Shown here: positions 1-7,936 of the stretch, one piece after another | Layout of the letters: each line of letters begins with the position of its first letter | Position numbering within the stretch: the stretch's first letter is position 1 | DNA from: Streptomyces sp. GQFP | Lineage (GTDB): Bacteria; Actinomycetota; Actinomycetes; Streptomycetales; Streptomycetaceae | Reading direction: 5' to 3' | Assembly (NCBI RefSeq): GCF_021545335.1 | Contig: NZ_CP089312.1 | Location: forward strand, 7,068,001-7,132,000 | Length of the DNA: 64,000 nt | Translations under genes and position numbers: made by a program | The notes under the pieces: generated by a model | Seen by the model: the letters and a program-made list of their open reading frames with translations, nothing else | What the model was told of the DNA's origin: nothing | The model's database searches: none

Positions 1-7
1 AGTCGTC

Positions 8-442
8 ATGACAGCGGGTCTGTCGCCGCGGGTTCGCATGGTCGAGTTGGGCCGGGACGAGGCGCTGAAACTGCTGGCCGAGGCTCCGCTGGGCCGAGTG
101 GTGTTCTCCCACCAGGCGCTGCCCGCGATCCGCCCGGTCAACCATCTCGTGGAGGACAGCGGAGACATCGTCATCCGTACGCACACCAGGGCCGCGTTGC
201 TCGGCCGTGCGGCGCTGTCGGAGGTGGTGGCCTACGAGGCCGACGCCCTCGACCCGGCCACCCGGACCGGCTGGAGCGTGGTCGTCACCGGCACCGCATC
301 CCAGGTCTCCGACCCCGCCGAGCTCGACCGCTACCAGGCCGTACTCGCACCCTGGGTGGATACGGAGATGGACCACGTGGTGCGGATCCGGGCCGACATC
401 GTGACCGGATACCGGCTGGTGCGCGCCAACACAGGTTCCTGA
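8..442 (+). CDS. Pyridoxamine 5'-phosphate oxidase-family (PPOX) flavin-binding protein
   Basis: A 144-residue soluble protein of the small split-barrel PPOX family, which binds FMN or F420. The opening block MVELGRDEALKLL followed by LGRVVF and an IRPVNHLV stretch is the usual N-terminal signature, and TGWSVVVTGTA is the central barrel strand. Its paralogue at 14103-14513 shares the same layout, including an internal Met at the same place, which supports the upstream ATG used here. Substrate cannot be told from sequence. In actinomycetes such proteins cluster with universal stress and CBS proteins, as here. The family call is firm, the reaction is not. Confidence 0.85.
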   Translation: MTAGLSPRVRMVELGRDEALKLLAEAPLGRVVFSHQALPAIRPVNHLVEDSGDIVIRTHTRAALLGRAALSEVVAYEADALDPATRTGWSVVVTGTASQVSDPAELDRYQAVLAPWVDTEMDHVVRIRADIVTGYRLVRANTGS

Positions 443-456
443 CCGGCCAGGTCAGA

Positions 457-845
457 GATCGTTTGCCGGCGTAGGAGAGATTGAAGTTCTTGGTGGTCAG
501 CGGGAAGTCCGGAACGATCGTGTCGTTCAGGGCAACCGGAAGCGCGGGCCAATTGAAGAACGACGGGTCGACCGGCTTGACCCGCAAAAGGGTGCCGTCG
601 GCCGCGAGTTCGACACGGGTGGCGATGGTTGCCGCGTCAGCCTTCGATGAGGCCGACGCCGCTGCGCGGGCTTTGCCCGGAGACGGCCGTGGGCCCGAGG
701 ACCGCGCCGGTGGCGACGCAGTTGGTGAGATCCCGGATCAGGACGAGTGAGGCGTCGTTCGGCGCGGACCAAGAAACGGGCCAGAACGTCGCCGGTGGTG
801 TGGACGGGGACCTGGGCGGGGTGCCCGCGCGGGGTGGACACGCGC
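457..845 (-). pseudogene. Remnant of a second hydrogenase-4-like large subunit gene (C-terminal part)
   Basis: The minus strand repeats, with scattered frameshifts, the C-terminal part of the intact large subunit gene at 4056-5534. Recognisable pieces are VKPVDPSFFNWPALPVALND, IVPDFPLT and NLSYAG near 457-590 and VHTTGDVLARFLVRAE near 755-815. The DNA also matches closely, so this is a true duplicate. No continuous frame remains and the rest of the gene is missing; beyond about 845 no similarity to the intact gene can be seen. I infer a second copy of the operon once lay here and was lost. Confidence 0.8.
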
Positions 846-1045
846 ACCGGAGGGTTCCGACCCGCCGTGGATCAATCCGCCCAGCGTCACGAGGTCGAGG
901 AGTGCCAGTGCCTCACGGGACGGCAACGCAATGAGCCGGAGCAGGGGCCGCCTCATCGGCGGTCTTCCGAGAGGTCTCGCCCTCAAGCCCTCCGCCTGCA
1001 CGCCCTGGCGGGACACGGACACGGACCCAGGCCGCGATCGGCTCG

Positions 1046-1243
1046 TCAGCCTCGCAGCGCACCGGCCTGGTCCACCCCGCCCGTCAGGTCCACGCCCAGC
1101 TCACGCCCCATGCGCTCGACCTCCTCAAGATCCACAGTGTGCACGGCGACGAACCACGCGTCCCCGTGCCCTTCCGCCTCGACACGCGCCTGCTGCAGCT
1201 CCGCCGCCAGCCGACGCAACGCGGACTCGCGTCCTTCACTCAT
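1046..1243 (-). CDS. Small hypothetical protein, 65 aa
   Basis: A short protein beginning MSEGRESALRRLAAELQQAR with a charged helix at the start and the stretch VHTVDLEEVERMGRELGVDL near the end. It is preceded on its strand by a strong ribosome binding site, GGGAGG, seven bases before the ATG, which is the main reason for calling it. No cysteine pairs, membrane segment or signal peptide are visible. No function can be assigned. It lies alone between the hydrogenase remnant and the zinc-ribbon locus. Confidence 0.6.
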   Translation of the reverse strand: MSEGRESALRRLAAELQQARVEAEGHGDAWFVAVHTVDLEEVERMGRELGVDLTGGVDQAGALRG

Positions 1244-1390
1244 TCATCGCCTCCCGCGCCTGCCGGCGCACCCGCCCCACGCGACGGCGAAGCCGCATGA
1301 AGCCGCGCTTCTCCACCGGTACTTCAGGGGTATGAGCGGCTGCCCCGCGCCGACCCGAAAGGGGCAGCCACTGGCTGCGTAGGTTATCAG

Positions 1391-1406
1391 TTGCTAAGAT
1401 TGGCAA
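1391..1406. promoter_or_regulatory. ArsR-type operator, copy 1
   Basis: TTGCTAAGATTGGCAA is a near-perfect 7-2-7 inverted repeat just upstream of the zinc-ribbon start at 1431. It differs by one base from the perfect copy at 12117-12132 between the first ArsR gene and the second zinc-ribbon gene. The layout matches ArsR/SmtB-family operators. Binding by either ArsR protein is inference. Confidence 0.65.
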
Positions 1407-1430
1407 TTGATGGATTACCTAGGAGGCGCG

Positions 1431-1636
1431 ATGCGCGTCACGCCGATTCGCGGCAAGAGTGCTCCCGTCCTGCTCTGCTCTGCTCGGCGTGCGGACTGCT
1501 GTGCCGGCCCTCCGCGCTGGACGGCCAAGGACGGTGTTCACGATGCGGGAGTTCCGGTCTCGTCCAGTCCCGCACCCGCCGCAAGCCGACGCGGACCGCT
1601 CCCGTGCGCTTCTGGCAGCGACTGAGGCGGTGGTGA
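1431..1636 (+). pseudogene. Frameshifted small zinc-ribbon protein, paralogue of the gene at 12161
   Basis: An ATG with AGGAGG five bases upstream opens MRVTPIRGKSAPVLLC, which aligns with MRIIPLRGTGVAWYKC of the gene at 12161. The frame is then lost within a run of three TGCTC units (1471-1485). In the +2 frame the match resumes as CSACGLLCRPSALDGQGRCSRCG, a four-cysteine zinc ribbon, ending at 1636. With two units instead of three the gene would encode an intact protein of 66 residues. It sits behind the operator at 1391-1406. Either it is a recent frameshift or an off-state of a slippage-prone switch. Confidence 0.75.
1471..1485 (+). repeat. Pentanucleotide tandem repeat (TGCTC)3 inside the zinc-ribbon gene
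   Basis: Three head-to-tail TGCTC units at codons 14-19 of the zinc-ribbon gene. Counting codons shows that two units keep the two halves in one frame and three do not, so this repeat is the exact site of the frame break. Confidence 0.85.
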
Positions 1637-1638
1637 GC

Positions 1639-1959
1639 ATGCGCTGGGACTCCACGGAGCATGACGGCGTGGGCGTGCTGCACCTCTTTGGCTACCTGGG
1701 CTGTCAGGACACGCACCGCTTCGAGGGGGCTGTGGAGTGGGTCCGCTCCCGCTCGAACGGCGCGCTCGTGCTCGACATGTCCGGCCTGCTCGGCTGGAGC
1801 GAGGAGGGTGAGACCGCCGTGCTGCGCGCCGCCCAGAGCCCGCTGGCCGTGTGCGGACTGCTCGACCGCCCCGCCCTGCTGCTGACCGGCGACACGACCG
1901 GGCGCATCCGGATCCACCCCGACCTTCACTCCGCCCTGGCCGCCCTGGCCACGGCCTGA
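1639..1959 (+). CDS. STAS-like anti-sigma-factor-antagonist-type protein
   Basis: A 106-residue protein with the STAS-like pattern GVLHLFGYLG, FEGAVEWV, LVLDMSGLLGWSEEG. It is clearly paralogous to 13197-13610 (GILSLTGYLG, HRFEGAIGWV, VVVDLTGLRGWSTEG). Family members act by protein-protein contact in sigma-factor partner switching; the phosphorylated Ser is often in the loop corresponding to GWSEEG, so that Ser is the candidate site. I chose the ATG at 1639 because GAGGCGG lies eight bases upstream; the GTG at 1633 is too close to it. HATPase genes nearby (3404, 13666) are plausible partners. Confidence 0.75.
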   Translation: MRWDSTEHDGVGVLHLFGYLGCQDTHRFEGAVEWVRSRSNGALVLDMSGLLGWSEEGETAVLRAAQSPLAVCGLLDRPALLLTGDTTGRIRIHPDLHSALAALATA

Positions 1960-1978
1960 CGCTGCGGCCCTCCTGCCC

Positions 1979-2410
1979 ATGGAGCCGACGATGCCCTCCC
2001 CAACGCCCCCCACCGCCGCCGACGCGATGCTCGCGCCGGAACTCCAGGTCAGCGACCACACCAGCATCGACAGGGCCCTCGACGTACTGCGCGGGTCGCA
2101 CACCGAATTCGTACTCATCCGTGACGACACCGGGCGATGCGCCGGCATCGTCACCAGCGATCAGCGCGTCGCCCATGGTGCGAAGCCCTGGTACGCCGAG
2201 AGCACCCGCGACCGTGACGTCGCGCACGACCACAGCCCGTTCACGTGCCCCGCCATGCCGGCCGCGGACGTGGCCGCCGACATGCGCGAGCGCTCGCTGG
2301 CGGCCCTGCCCGGCGTCGACGACGACGGCTTCGCGCTGGGCATCGTCACCGCGGCACGGTTGCAGACGGTTCTCGCGGCATCGGCAGGCGGCAGGGCCGA
2401 GCGGCCCTGA
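1979..2410 (+). CDS. CBS-domain protein
   Basis: A 143-residue protein made of two CBS motifs, the first around TSIDRALDVLRGSHTEFVLI and GRCAGIVTSD, the second around MRERSLAALPGVDDDG and LGIVTAARL. Such stand-alone CBS pairs usually bind adenine nucleotides and act as energy sensors. A second in-frame ATG lies four codons on; the first is used because it directly follows the STAS-like gene. It is followed by a universal stress protein, a pairing seen in redox or dormancy gene sets of actinomycetes. Confidence 0.85.
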   Translation: MEPTMPSPTPPTAADAMLAPELQVSDHTSIDRALDVLRGSHTEFVLIRDDTGRCAGIVTSDQRVAHGAKPWYAESTRDRDVAHDHSPFTCPAMPAADVAADMRERSLAALPGVDDDGFALGIVTAARLQTVLAASAGGRAERP

Positions 2411-2547
2411 CTGCGTCGTGGCCACCGATTCGCCACCACCCGCCCCGACCGGCGACTGAGCCTCGTGCCTTCCGTACGTTCCGCACGATCGTCCGAGACG
2501 TCCTGCCTGCCACCGAGAGTTTCCGCCTCCCACACCAGGATGACCCC

Positions 2548-3072
2548 ATGAGCCAGTGGCTACCGCGTAAACGCCACAGCGGCGAGCGCCGTCCAGCCCT
2601 GTCCGGCGCGGCACCCGCCCCCGGGGCGGCGCTTCCGCTCCGGCACGATCCCTTCCGGCACGCCATCGTCGTGGGATACAGCGGATCTCCATCCGACGAG
2701 CGCACTCTGGCCTACGCCAGCGGCGTGGCGCTTCGAGCCGGCCGGGGTCTGGTGATTGTCCACGTCACCCACCGACTGCCCAGCCCCAGCTGGTGGGAGG
2801 ACGGCGAGCCGATGACCCTCCTCGACCTCCCCGACGACAGCAGCGAGAGCCTGACCGCCGCCCTGGCCCGTACCGGGCAGCTCACGCAGGTGCCCTGGGT
2901 CGCCGTCCACACCCGCGGCGACGTCCGCCATGAACTCGAAGAGATCAGCAGGCGGTACGCGGCCGACGCCATCGTCGTCGGCGCCAGCCGCAGCATCACC
3001 GCCAAACTCTTCGGCTGCGTCGGCAGCCGCCTAGCCCGGCAACCGCGGCACCCCGTGATCATCATCCCGTAG
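2548..3072 (+). CDS. Universal stress protein family (UspA)
   Basis: A 174-residue single-domain Usp protein. After a basic N-terminal tail of about 35 residues, HAIVVGYSGSPSDERTLAYA is the first strand and helix, and IVVGASRSITAKLFGCVGS near the C-terminus corresponds to the ATP-binding loop (G-x2-G-x9-G-S/T), although the second Gly is replaced by Arg. The chain ends HPVIIIP as usual. The ATG at 2548 follows AGGA; longer frames upstream lack family similarity. Role inferred: stress or hypoxia adaptation alongside the CBS gene. Confidence 0.88.
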   Translation: MSQWLPRKRHSGERRPALSGAAPAPGAALPLRHDPFRHAIVVGYSGSPSDERTLAYASGVALRAGRGLVIVHVTHRLPSPSWWEDGEPMTLLDLPDDSSESLTAALARTGQLTQVPWVAVHTRGDVRHELEEISRRYAADAIVVGASRSITAKLFGCVGSRLARQPRHPVIIIP

Positions 3073-3155
3073 CGACCGACATGCCAGTCCGCCCCCGGCG
3101 GACGGTGGCGTTGCCTCGGACGAGCAGGCCCGCCAGAGGCTTGCCAGACGTACTC

Positions 3156-3171
3156 TTGAAGAGTTCTTCAA
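3156..3171. promoter_or_regulatory. 16-bp palindrome upstream of coupled small genes
   Basis: TTGAAGAGTTCTTCAA is a perfect 7-2-7 inverted repeat 45 bp before the ATG at 3217. The arm and spacer lengths equal those of the ArsR-type operators elsewhere in this window, but the arm sequence differs, so a different regulator is likely. Confidence 0.45.
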
Positions 3172-3216
3172 TTAGGCAGTTGCCGAAATTTCTAGGCATC
3201 GAGGGAGTAGAGGGCC

Positions 3217-3321
3217 ATGGGGGCGAGGTCCCGGATCCGCTCGCGCTCGCAAGGCGAGCCGGACGACGCTGAGCGGCTGCGCAGCGATCGGTGGCTGGGC
3301 ATCGAGGCGGGTGGGGAGTGA
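3217..3321 (+). CDS. Small ORF, 34 aa, first of three coupled frames
   Basis: An ATG preceded by GAGGGAG and AGAGGG opens a 34-residue basic peptide beginning MGARSRIRSRSQGEPDDAER. Its TGA overlaps the GTG of the next small frame. No domain is recognised. The good ribosome site and the chain of overlaps are the only support; it might be a leader peptide for the HATPase gene. Confidence 0.4.
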   Translation: MGARSRIRSRSQGEPDDAERLRSDRWLGIEAGGE

Positions 3322-3407
3322 GCAGGATGCCGGTTCCGCTGTCCGTCCTCCTGCTGCGGAGGCAGGACCTGCTGGACGCGTTGCGCGCGGCGGAGCCGGC
3401 GCGGTGA
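3318..3407 (+). CDS. Small ORF, 29 aa, second of three coupled frames
   Basis: GTG start overlapping the stop of the preceding frame (GTGA), encoding MSRMPVPLSVLLLRRQDLLD and nine more residues. Its own TGA overlaps the GTG at 3404 of the HATPase gene. No known family. Translational coupling is what argues for it being real. Confidence 0.38.
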   Translation: MSRMPVPLSVLLLRRQDLLDALRAAEPAR

Positions 3408-4087
3408 GGGGCCGCGATCGATTCCGGCCGTGCCGAAGGGGCCGGCCCGCGGCGGCCGTGAGCTCTGTTCCGCCGTCGGTGGCACGGTACTGCGTGTCTG
3501 TCGAGATGACGCCGGAGGCGGTGACACGGGCCCGTGAGGCAGTGGCCAAGGGCCTCGCCGAGGTCGGCGTCGTGGCGGGTTCCGCGTTCGCCGACGCGGT
3601 GCTGCTCGTGGTCAGCGAACTGGTCGCGAACGTGCTGCGGCACGCGCCCCGCTGCCCGGTCGCCGACGTGGAGCTCACGGTCGGGGCCGGACACCTCATC
3701 GTCGGCGTCGCGGACGCCGAACCCCGGCTTCCCGCCCTTGAGCCCGGTGAGATGGGTGCGGGGCTGCGGTTGGTGGCCGAGCTGGCCGCCGAGTACGAGG
3801 GCGGCATCGGCGCGAAGTCTTCTGCCTCGGCGAACACGCGCACAAGCAACGGCGTAGACGCAAGGTTGGCGACCGCGTGTCTCTCCGTACGGGTGGCAGC
3901 TGTACGGCCTTCGCCGTGTGACGCTGGTCGTCGCGACCGTGGCGGCTCTCTCGGTCACGGCAAACGGCAGCCAGGTCGGCGACTGCGCTCGACCGTGCCC
4001 CTCCCAAGGCTGGTGACGATGCCGTCTCCTGCGCCCCCGGGCAGATGCCTGTCTCTTACAGGTCGTTGCCGGCGTAGGAGAGGTTGA
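3404..4087 (+). CDS. HATPase-type anti-sigma/regulatory ATP-binding protein, C-terminus doubtful
   Basis: A GHKL ATP-binding domain like those of SpoIIAB/RsbW-type kinases. The N-box is visible in VLLVVSELVANVLRHAP (about residues 70-86) and the later box is GVADAEPRL with MGAGLRLVAELA. After about residue 150 the expected closing strand is absent, and a low-complexity tail runs on to overlap the 3' end of the hydrogenase-like operon by 32 bases. I therefore suspect a frameshift near 3810-3850. The GTG at 3404 overlaps the stop of the small upstream frame. Partner proteins are probably the STAS-like products. Confidence 0.65.
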   Translation: MRGRDRFRPCRRGRPAAAVSSVPPSVARYCVSVEMTPEAVTRAREAVAKGLAEVGVVAGSAFADAVLLVVSELVANVLRHAPRCPVADVELTVGAGHLIVGVADAEPRLPALEPGEMGAGLRLVAELAAEYEGGIGAKSSASANTRTSNGVDARLATACLSVRVAAVRPSPCDAGRRDRGGSLGHGKRQPGRRLRSTVPLPRLVTMPSPAPPGRCLSLTGRCRRRRG

Positions 4088-5534
4088 AGCTCTTGTTGGT
4101 CAGGGGGAAGTCGGGGACGATCGTGTCGTTGAGGGCGACCGGTAGTGCGGGCCAGTTGAAGAAGGAGGGGTCGACGGGTTTGACCCGGCTGAGGGTGCCG
4201 TCATCGGCGAGTTCGACGCGGGTGGCGATGGTGCCGCGCCAGCCCTCGATGAGACCGACACCCGTGCGGGGGCCGTCCCCGGGAGTGGCGGTGCGCCCGA
4301 GCACCGCGCCGGTCGCTACGCAGTCGAGGAGTTCCCGGATCAGCGTGAGTGAGACGTCGATCTCCTCGGCGCGGACCAGGAAACGGGCCAGGACGTCGCC
4401 GCTGGTGTGGACGGGGATTCGGCCGGGTTGTCCGTGCGGGGTGAAGGGGTGGGCGATCCGGGCGTCGAGGGCGAGGCCGCTGGCGCGGGCGACGTAGCCG
4501 AGGCAGCCGATGCCGCGGGCGGCTTCGGTGCGCAGGATCGCGGTGCCGGTGAAGCGGTCGTGGACGGTGGAGTGGCCGAGCGCCAGCCGTACGATCTCGC
4601 GGATGTCGTCCCCGATGGCCTCCAGATGTGTACGGTCGGGCAGGCTGCGCAGGGAGCTGCCGCCGAGGACCACGCCGCCGCGCAGGAGACGGTGTCCGGT
4701 CACCGTGTCGTTGAGGCGCAGGAGTTGTTCGCGGACGCGTTGGGCGTGGGCGTTGAGGATGCCGTGGCCGACGTCGTTGCAGAGCATGCCGAGGTCGGCG
4801 ACGTGGTTGTGGAGGCGTTCGAGTTCGAGGAGGAGGGCGCGGGCGCACTGGGCCTGTTCGGGGACGCTCTGGCCGGTGGCCTCCTCGACGGCCAGACAGT
4901 AGGCCAGTGCGTGGCCGACGGCGGTGTCGCCGCTGATGCGTTCGGCGAGAGGGAGCCCGGCGGTCACCGAGCGGCCCTGGAAGAGTTTTTCGATGCCCTT
5001 GTGGACGAACCAGAGGCGGGCCTTGAGTTTGAGGATGGTCTCGCCGACGACGGAGAAGCGGAAGTGGCCGGGTTCGATCAGCCCGGCGTGGACGGGGCCG
5101 ACGGGGATCTCGTAGACGCCGTCGCCGGTGACTTCGAGGAAGGGGTAGGGGCCTTCCTGTTCGCCGAAGGCGGGCGGGTCACCGGCGTCGGGGTGCATGG
5201 GGTACCAGCCCTTGGGCCAGTGGAAGTGGCGTACCAGGCGGTGGGGCAGCGGGTGGTCGACGGGGACGATGCCGTGCAGGTCGTGCGTCTCGCGCTCGAA
5301 GCGGCCTGCGGGGAAGGAGAGATGGGCGAGGCTGGGTACCTCGGGCCGGGCCGGGTCGAGGCGTACGTGGAGTTCGGTGCGGGTGTCGGGCAGCCCGGAG
5401 GCGAAGAGGTAGACGAGGCGTACGGCGTCGGCGTCGTGGTGGGCGGCGATGAGGGCCAGACGGTGCCCGTCGCGCAGTAACGCCTCGGCCCGCTGGGGGA
5501 GCTCGGCGGTCTGGATGTCATGCACGGTGCGCAT
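4056..5534 (-). CDS. Hydrogenase-4-like large subunit (HyfG/HycE-like, NuoCD fusion) lacking Ni-Fe ligands
   Basis: A 492-residue protein with an N-terminal NuoC-like domain (about 1-135, including FERETHDLHGIVPVDHP) fused to a NuoD/hydrogenase-large-subunit domain. Real [NiFe] hydrogenases carry two CxxC pairs; here the first motif reads AERISGDTAVGHALAYCLAV and the C-terminal one reads DPSFFNWPALPVALND, with no cysteine pair in either. The protein therefore should not hold nickel-iron and fits the energy-converting-hydrogenase-related (Ehr) group between hydrogenases and complex I. It is the last gene of a six-gene operon and starts 4 bp after the HyfF-like stop. Confidence 0.88.
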   Translation of the reverse strand: MRTVHDIQTAELPQRAEALLRDGHRLALIAAHHDADAVRLVYLFASGLPDTRTELHVRLDPARPEVPSLAHLSFPAGRFERETHDLHGIVPVDHPLPHRLVRHFHWPKGWYPMHPDAGDPPAFGEQEGPYPFLEVTGDGVYEIPVGPVHAGLIEPGHFRFSVVGETILKLKARLWFVHKGIEKLFQGRSVTAGLPLAERISGDTAVGHALAYCLAVEEATGQSVPEQAQCARALLLELERLHNHVADLGMLCNDVGHGILNAHAQRVREQLLRLNDTVTGHRLLRGGVVLGGSSLRSLPDRTHLEAIGDDIREIVRLALGHSTVHDRFTGTAILRTEAARGIGCLGYVARASGLALDARIAHPFTPHGQPGRIPVHTSGDVLARFLVRAEEIDVSLTLIRELLDCVATGAVLGRTATPGDGPRTGVGLIEGWRGTIATRVELADDGTLSRVKPVDPSFFNWPALPVALNDTIVPDFPLTNKSFNLSYAGNDL

Positions 5535-5537
5535 CGG

Positions 5538-7226
5538 TCAGGGCCTTTCGAGGACGGCGGCGGCCTGGGAGAGCAGGTCGCCCAGTGGGCCGGCGGCGAT
5601 ACCGAGGGCGGCGCAGGCCGTCAGGCCCAGGGCGAGGGGCCACAGGGCGGAGGGGCTCTCGCGGTTCGGTTCCCCGGGGCCGAGCAGCATCCGTGCGGTG
5701 CGGACGGTCAGTGCGGCGAAGGCGATCAGGACCAGGAGGAGGGCTGCGGCGGTGGCCCAGGCCAGTCCCGTTCCGGCGGCGAATCCGGCGCGGGCGATGG
5801 CCAGTTCGGAGGCGAAGAGGCTGAACGGCGGGAAGCCCAGCAGCGCAATGACCGCGAGCCCGAACAGCGCGCCGAGCCAGGGTGCTTGGGTGAGCAGCCC
5901 GCGTACCCGCCCGATCTTCGACGTGCCGCGTAGTTGGAGGATCTGGCCGGAGGCGCAGAACGCGGTGGCCTTGGCGAGGCCGTGCCCGGCGATGTGCAGC
6001 AGCGCGGCGGACAGGGCGAGCGGGCTGCCGACGGCCGCGGCCAGGGCGATCAGGCTCATGTGCTCCATGCTCGAGTAGGCGAGCATCCGCTTGTAGTCGC
6101 GCTGTGCCAGCAACAGGGCGGCGGCGAGCGCGAGGGTGAGCAGGGCGATCCCGGCCAGCAGGGCCCAGGTGAAGTCGATACCGAGGGCCGCGTCGGCGAT
6201 GACCCGGTAGCGCAGGATCGCGGTGAAGGCGACCGACAGTAGGACGCCGGACATCAGTGCGGAGACCGGGGCGGGGGCCTGGCTGTGTGCGTCGGGCAGC
6301 CAGGCGTGCAGCGGCACCAGGCCCGCTTTGGCGCCGTAGCCGAGGACGACGAGGGTGACGCCGAGGCGGGTGACCGCCGGGTCGAGGCGGTCGGCGCGGG
6401 CGAGCAGGGTCGGCCAGTCCAGGGCCCACGCCTCGGCGATGCCGGCCTGTCGGGCGGCGTAGTAGAGGAGCACGGTGCCGAGGAAGGCGAGGGCGATTCC
6501 GGCCGAGCAGATCACCACGTACTTCCAGGCGGCCTCCACGGAGTTGCGGGTGCGGCGGTGGCCGACGAGGAACGCGGTGACGATGGTGGTGGCCTCGATG
6601 GCCACCCACAACACGCCGAGGTTCGCGGTGACCACGGCCAGGCACATCGCGGCGAGGAACGCGTGCACGAGGGCGTGGTAGCGCCACACGGCTGGTCCGG
6701 TGGCCAGTCCGGCGGCCCGTTCGCCCGCCAGGTAGGCCGGGGCCGAGGCGCAGGCGATCAGCGCGACCGTACCGACCACCAGGAGCATCCAGACGGTCAG
6801 CGCGTCGGCGCGCAGCAGACCGGAGTATGCGGCCACGGATCCGCCGTCGCCGACTTCGGCGGCCAGGAGCGCACCGCAGGCCACAATCGCCGCCGGAGAC
6901 GTCAGCCCGGCCCAGTCGGCCGGATGGCGCCCGCGCGCCCGAGACGCGCCAACCAGCTTCCCGGACGCGGAGGCGTCTCCCGCTTCCCCCCTGTTGTCGG
7001 TCACGCTCGCGCCTCCTCGCACGGTTCCACGCGAGGAGGCAACGGCAGTTTGCTCCACAATCTGTGGTCGGCGACCCGTTTCCTGCCGGGCCGCCGGCAC
7101 CGTACGGGGAGTTCCTCGCCCAGTCAGTCCGGTGAGGGTGTACCCGGCGGCTACGGCCAGCGGTGCGGCGGCGGGGGCGGTGAGCAGGAGTGCGGTCAGT
7201 GCGGGCTCTTGGGAAAGACGCAACAT
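5538..7226 (-). CDS. Hydrogenase-4-like membrane subunit (HyfF/NuoN-MrpD antiporter type)
   Basis: A 562-residue polytopic membrane protein of the proton-antiporter family shared by complex I, Mrp and group 4 hydrogenases. KAGLVPLHAWLPDAHSQAPA is the hallmark loop with the conserved Lys, followed by PVSALMSGVLL, and LLAQRDYKRMLAYSSMEHMS carries the second conserved Lys and the His-rich helix end. An unusual polar insertion of about 65 residues (around 38-105) precedes the second membrane segment. Its ATG overlaps the stop of the HyfE-like gene. Role: proton or ion translocation driven by the attached redox module. Confidence 0.88.
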   Translation of the reverse strand: MLRLSQEPALTALLLTAPAAAPLAVAAGYTLTGLTGRGTPRTVPAARQETGRRPQIVEQTAVASSRGTVRGGASVTDNRGEAGDASASGKLVGASRARGRHPADWAGLTSPAAIVACGALLAAEVGDGGSVAAYSGLLRADALTVWMLLVVGTVALIACASAPAYLAGERAAGLATGPAVWRYHALVHAFLAAMCLAVVTANLGVLWVAIEATTIVTAFLVGHRRTRNSVEAAWKYVVICSAGIALAFLGTVLLYYAARQAGIAEAWALDWPTLLARADRLDPAVTRLGVTLVVLGYGAKAGLVPLHAWLPDAHSQAPAPVSALMSGVLLSVAFTAILRYRVIADAALGIDFTWALLAGIALLTLALAAALLLAQRDYKRMLAYSSMEHMSLIALAAAVGSPLALSAALLHIAGHGLAKATAFCASGQILQLRGTSKIGRVRGLLTQAPWLGALFGLAVIALLGFPPFSLFASELAIARAGFAAGTGLAWATAAALLLVLIAFAALTVRTARMLLGPGEPNRESPSALWPLALGLTACAALGIAAGPLGDLLSQAAAVLERP

Positions 7227-7936
7227 CAGTCGTGCAGCTCCCGCAGGTCGTCGATGTCGGTGGTGCCGAACGCTTCCCGCACCCGCACGGTGAGCAGTTG
7301 CAGGACCAGCACGGCGAGCAGTACGTCGAAGGAGACGCCGAGTTCGACGATCAGCGGTACCCCGGAGGCGGCCAGGAAGGCGGTCGCGGTGATGCCGTTG
7401 TCCAGCAGCAGGAACCCGACCATCTGGGCAAGCGCCCTGCGCCGGGTGACCAGGACGAAGAAGCCGATCAGGACCACGGCCAGGCCGACCGGGAGCGCGC
7501 GGGTCGCCGGGGTGGGGTCGAGTTCGACCAGGGGGCGGGCGACGGCGTAGGCGAGCAGGGTGAGGGCGGCGGCGGTCAGCAGCGAGGCGGCCACGTTCAC
7601 CAGCGGCTGCGTCTCACGCACCTCCTCGCTGCGCGCGTACGCCCGCATCCCGTCCTGTTCCTCGGACCGGACGGCGACGAGTGCGGCCAGGGCACGGCGG
7701 ATCAGGTACGGCAGCAGTCCGGCCCGCAGGGCCCCGATCCCGGCTGCGACCACGATCAGGTCCCAGCGCTTCTCGTGCAGCCCGAGGAGCAGGGCGATGG
7801 CGGCGAGGGCGAGGCCTTGGAGGGCGAAGAGCCGTACGATCGCGGCGAGTTCGCGCCGCCACAGCACGATGACGGCGGCCAGCAGGAACGCCCCGCAGGC
7901 CAGGTTCAGCAGCTGGGTGAACAGGCTCTCGCTCAC
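7226..7936 (-). CDS. Hydrogenase-4-like membrane subunit HyfE-type
   Basis: A 236-residue membrane protein with about seven hydrophobic helices, beginning MSESLFTQLLNLACGAFLLA and carrying the HyfE-like middle LLPYLIRRAL. The C-terminal third resembles NuoK: FVLVTRRRALAQMVGFLLLDNG includes a conserved acidic helix residue and VELGVSFDVLLAVLVL. GTG start overlaps the stop of the HyfC-like gene (GTGA). It is part of the membrane arm. Confidence 0.82.
   Translation of the reverse strand: MSESLFTQLLNLACGAFLLAAVIVLWRRELAAIVRLFALQGLALAAIALLLGLHEKRWDLIVVAAGIGALRAGLLPYLIRRALAALVAVRSEEQDGMRAYARSEEVRETQPLVNVAASLLTAAALTLLAYAVARPLVELDPTPATRALPVGLAVVLIGFFVLVTRRRALAQMVGFLLLDNGITATAFLAASGVPLIVELGVSFDVLLAVLVLQLLTVRVREAFGTTDIDDLRELHD

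Noticed and set aside
4407..5480. A 357-codon open frame on the plus strand
   Set aside because: It is exactly antisense to the intact hydrogenase-like large subunit, has a repetitive acidic composition typical of high-GC shadow frames, and has no family similarity.
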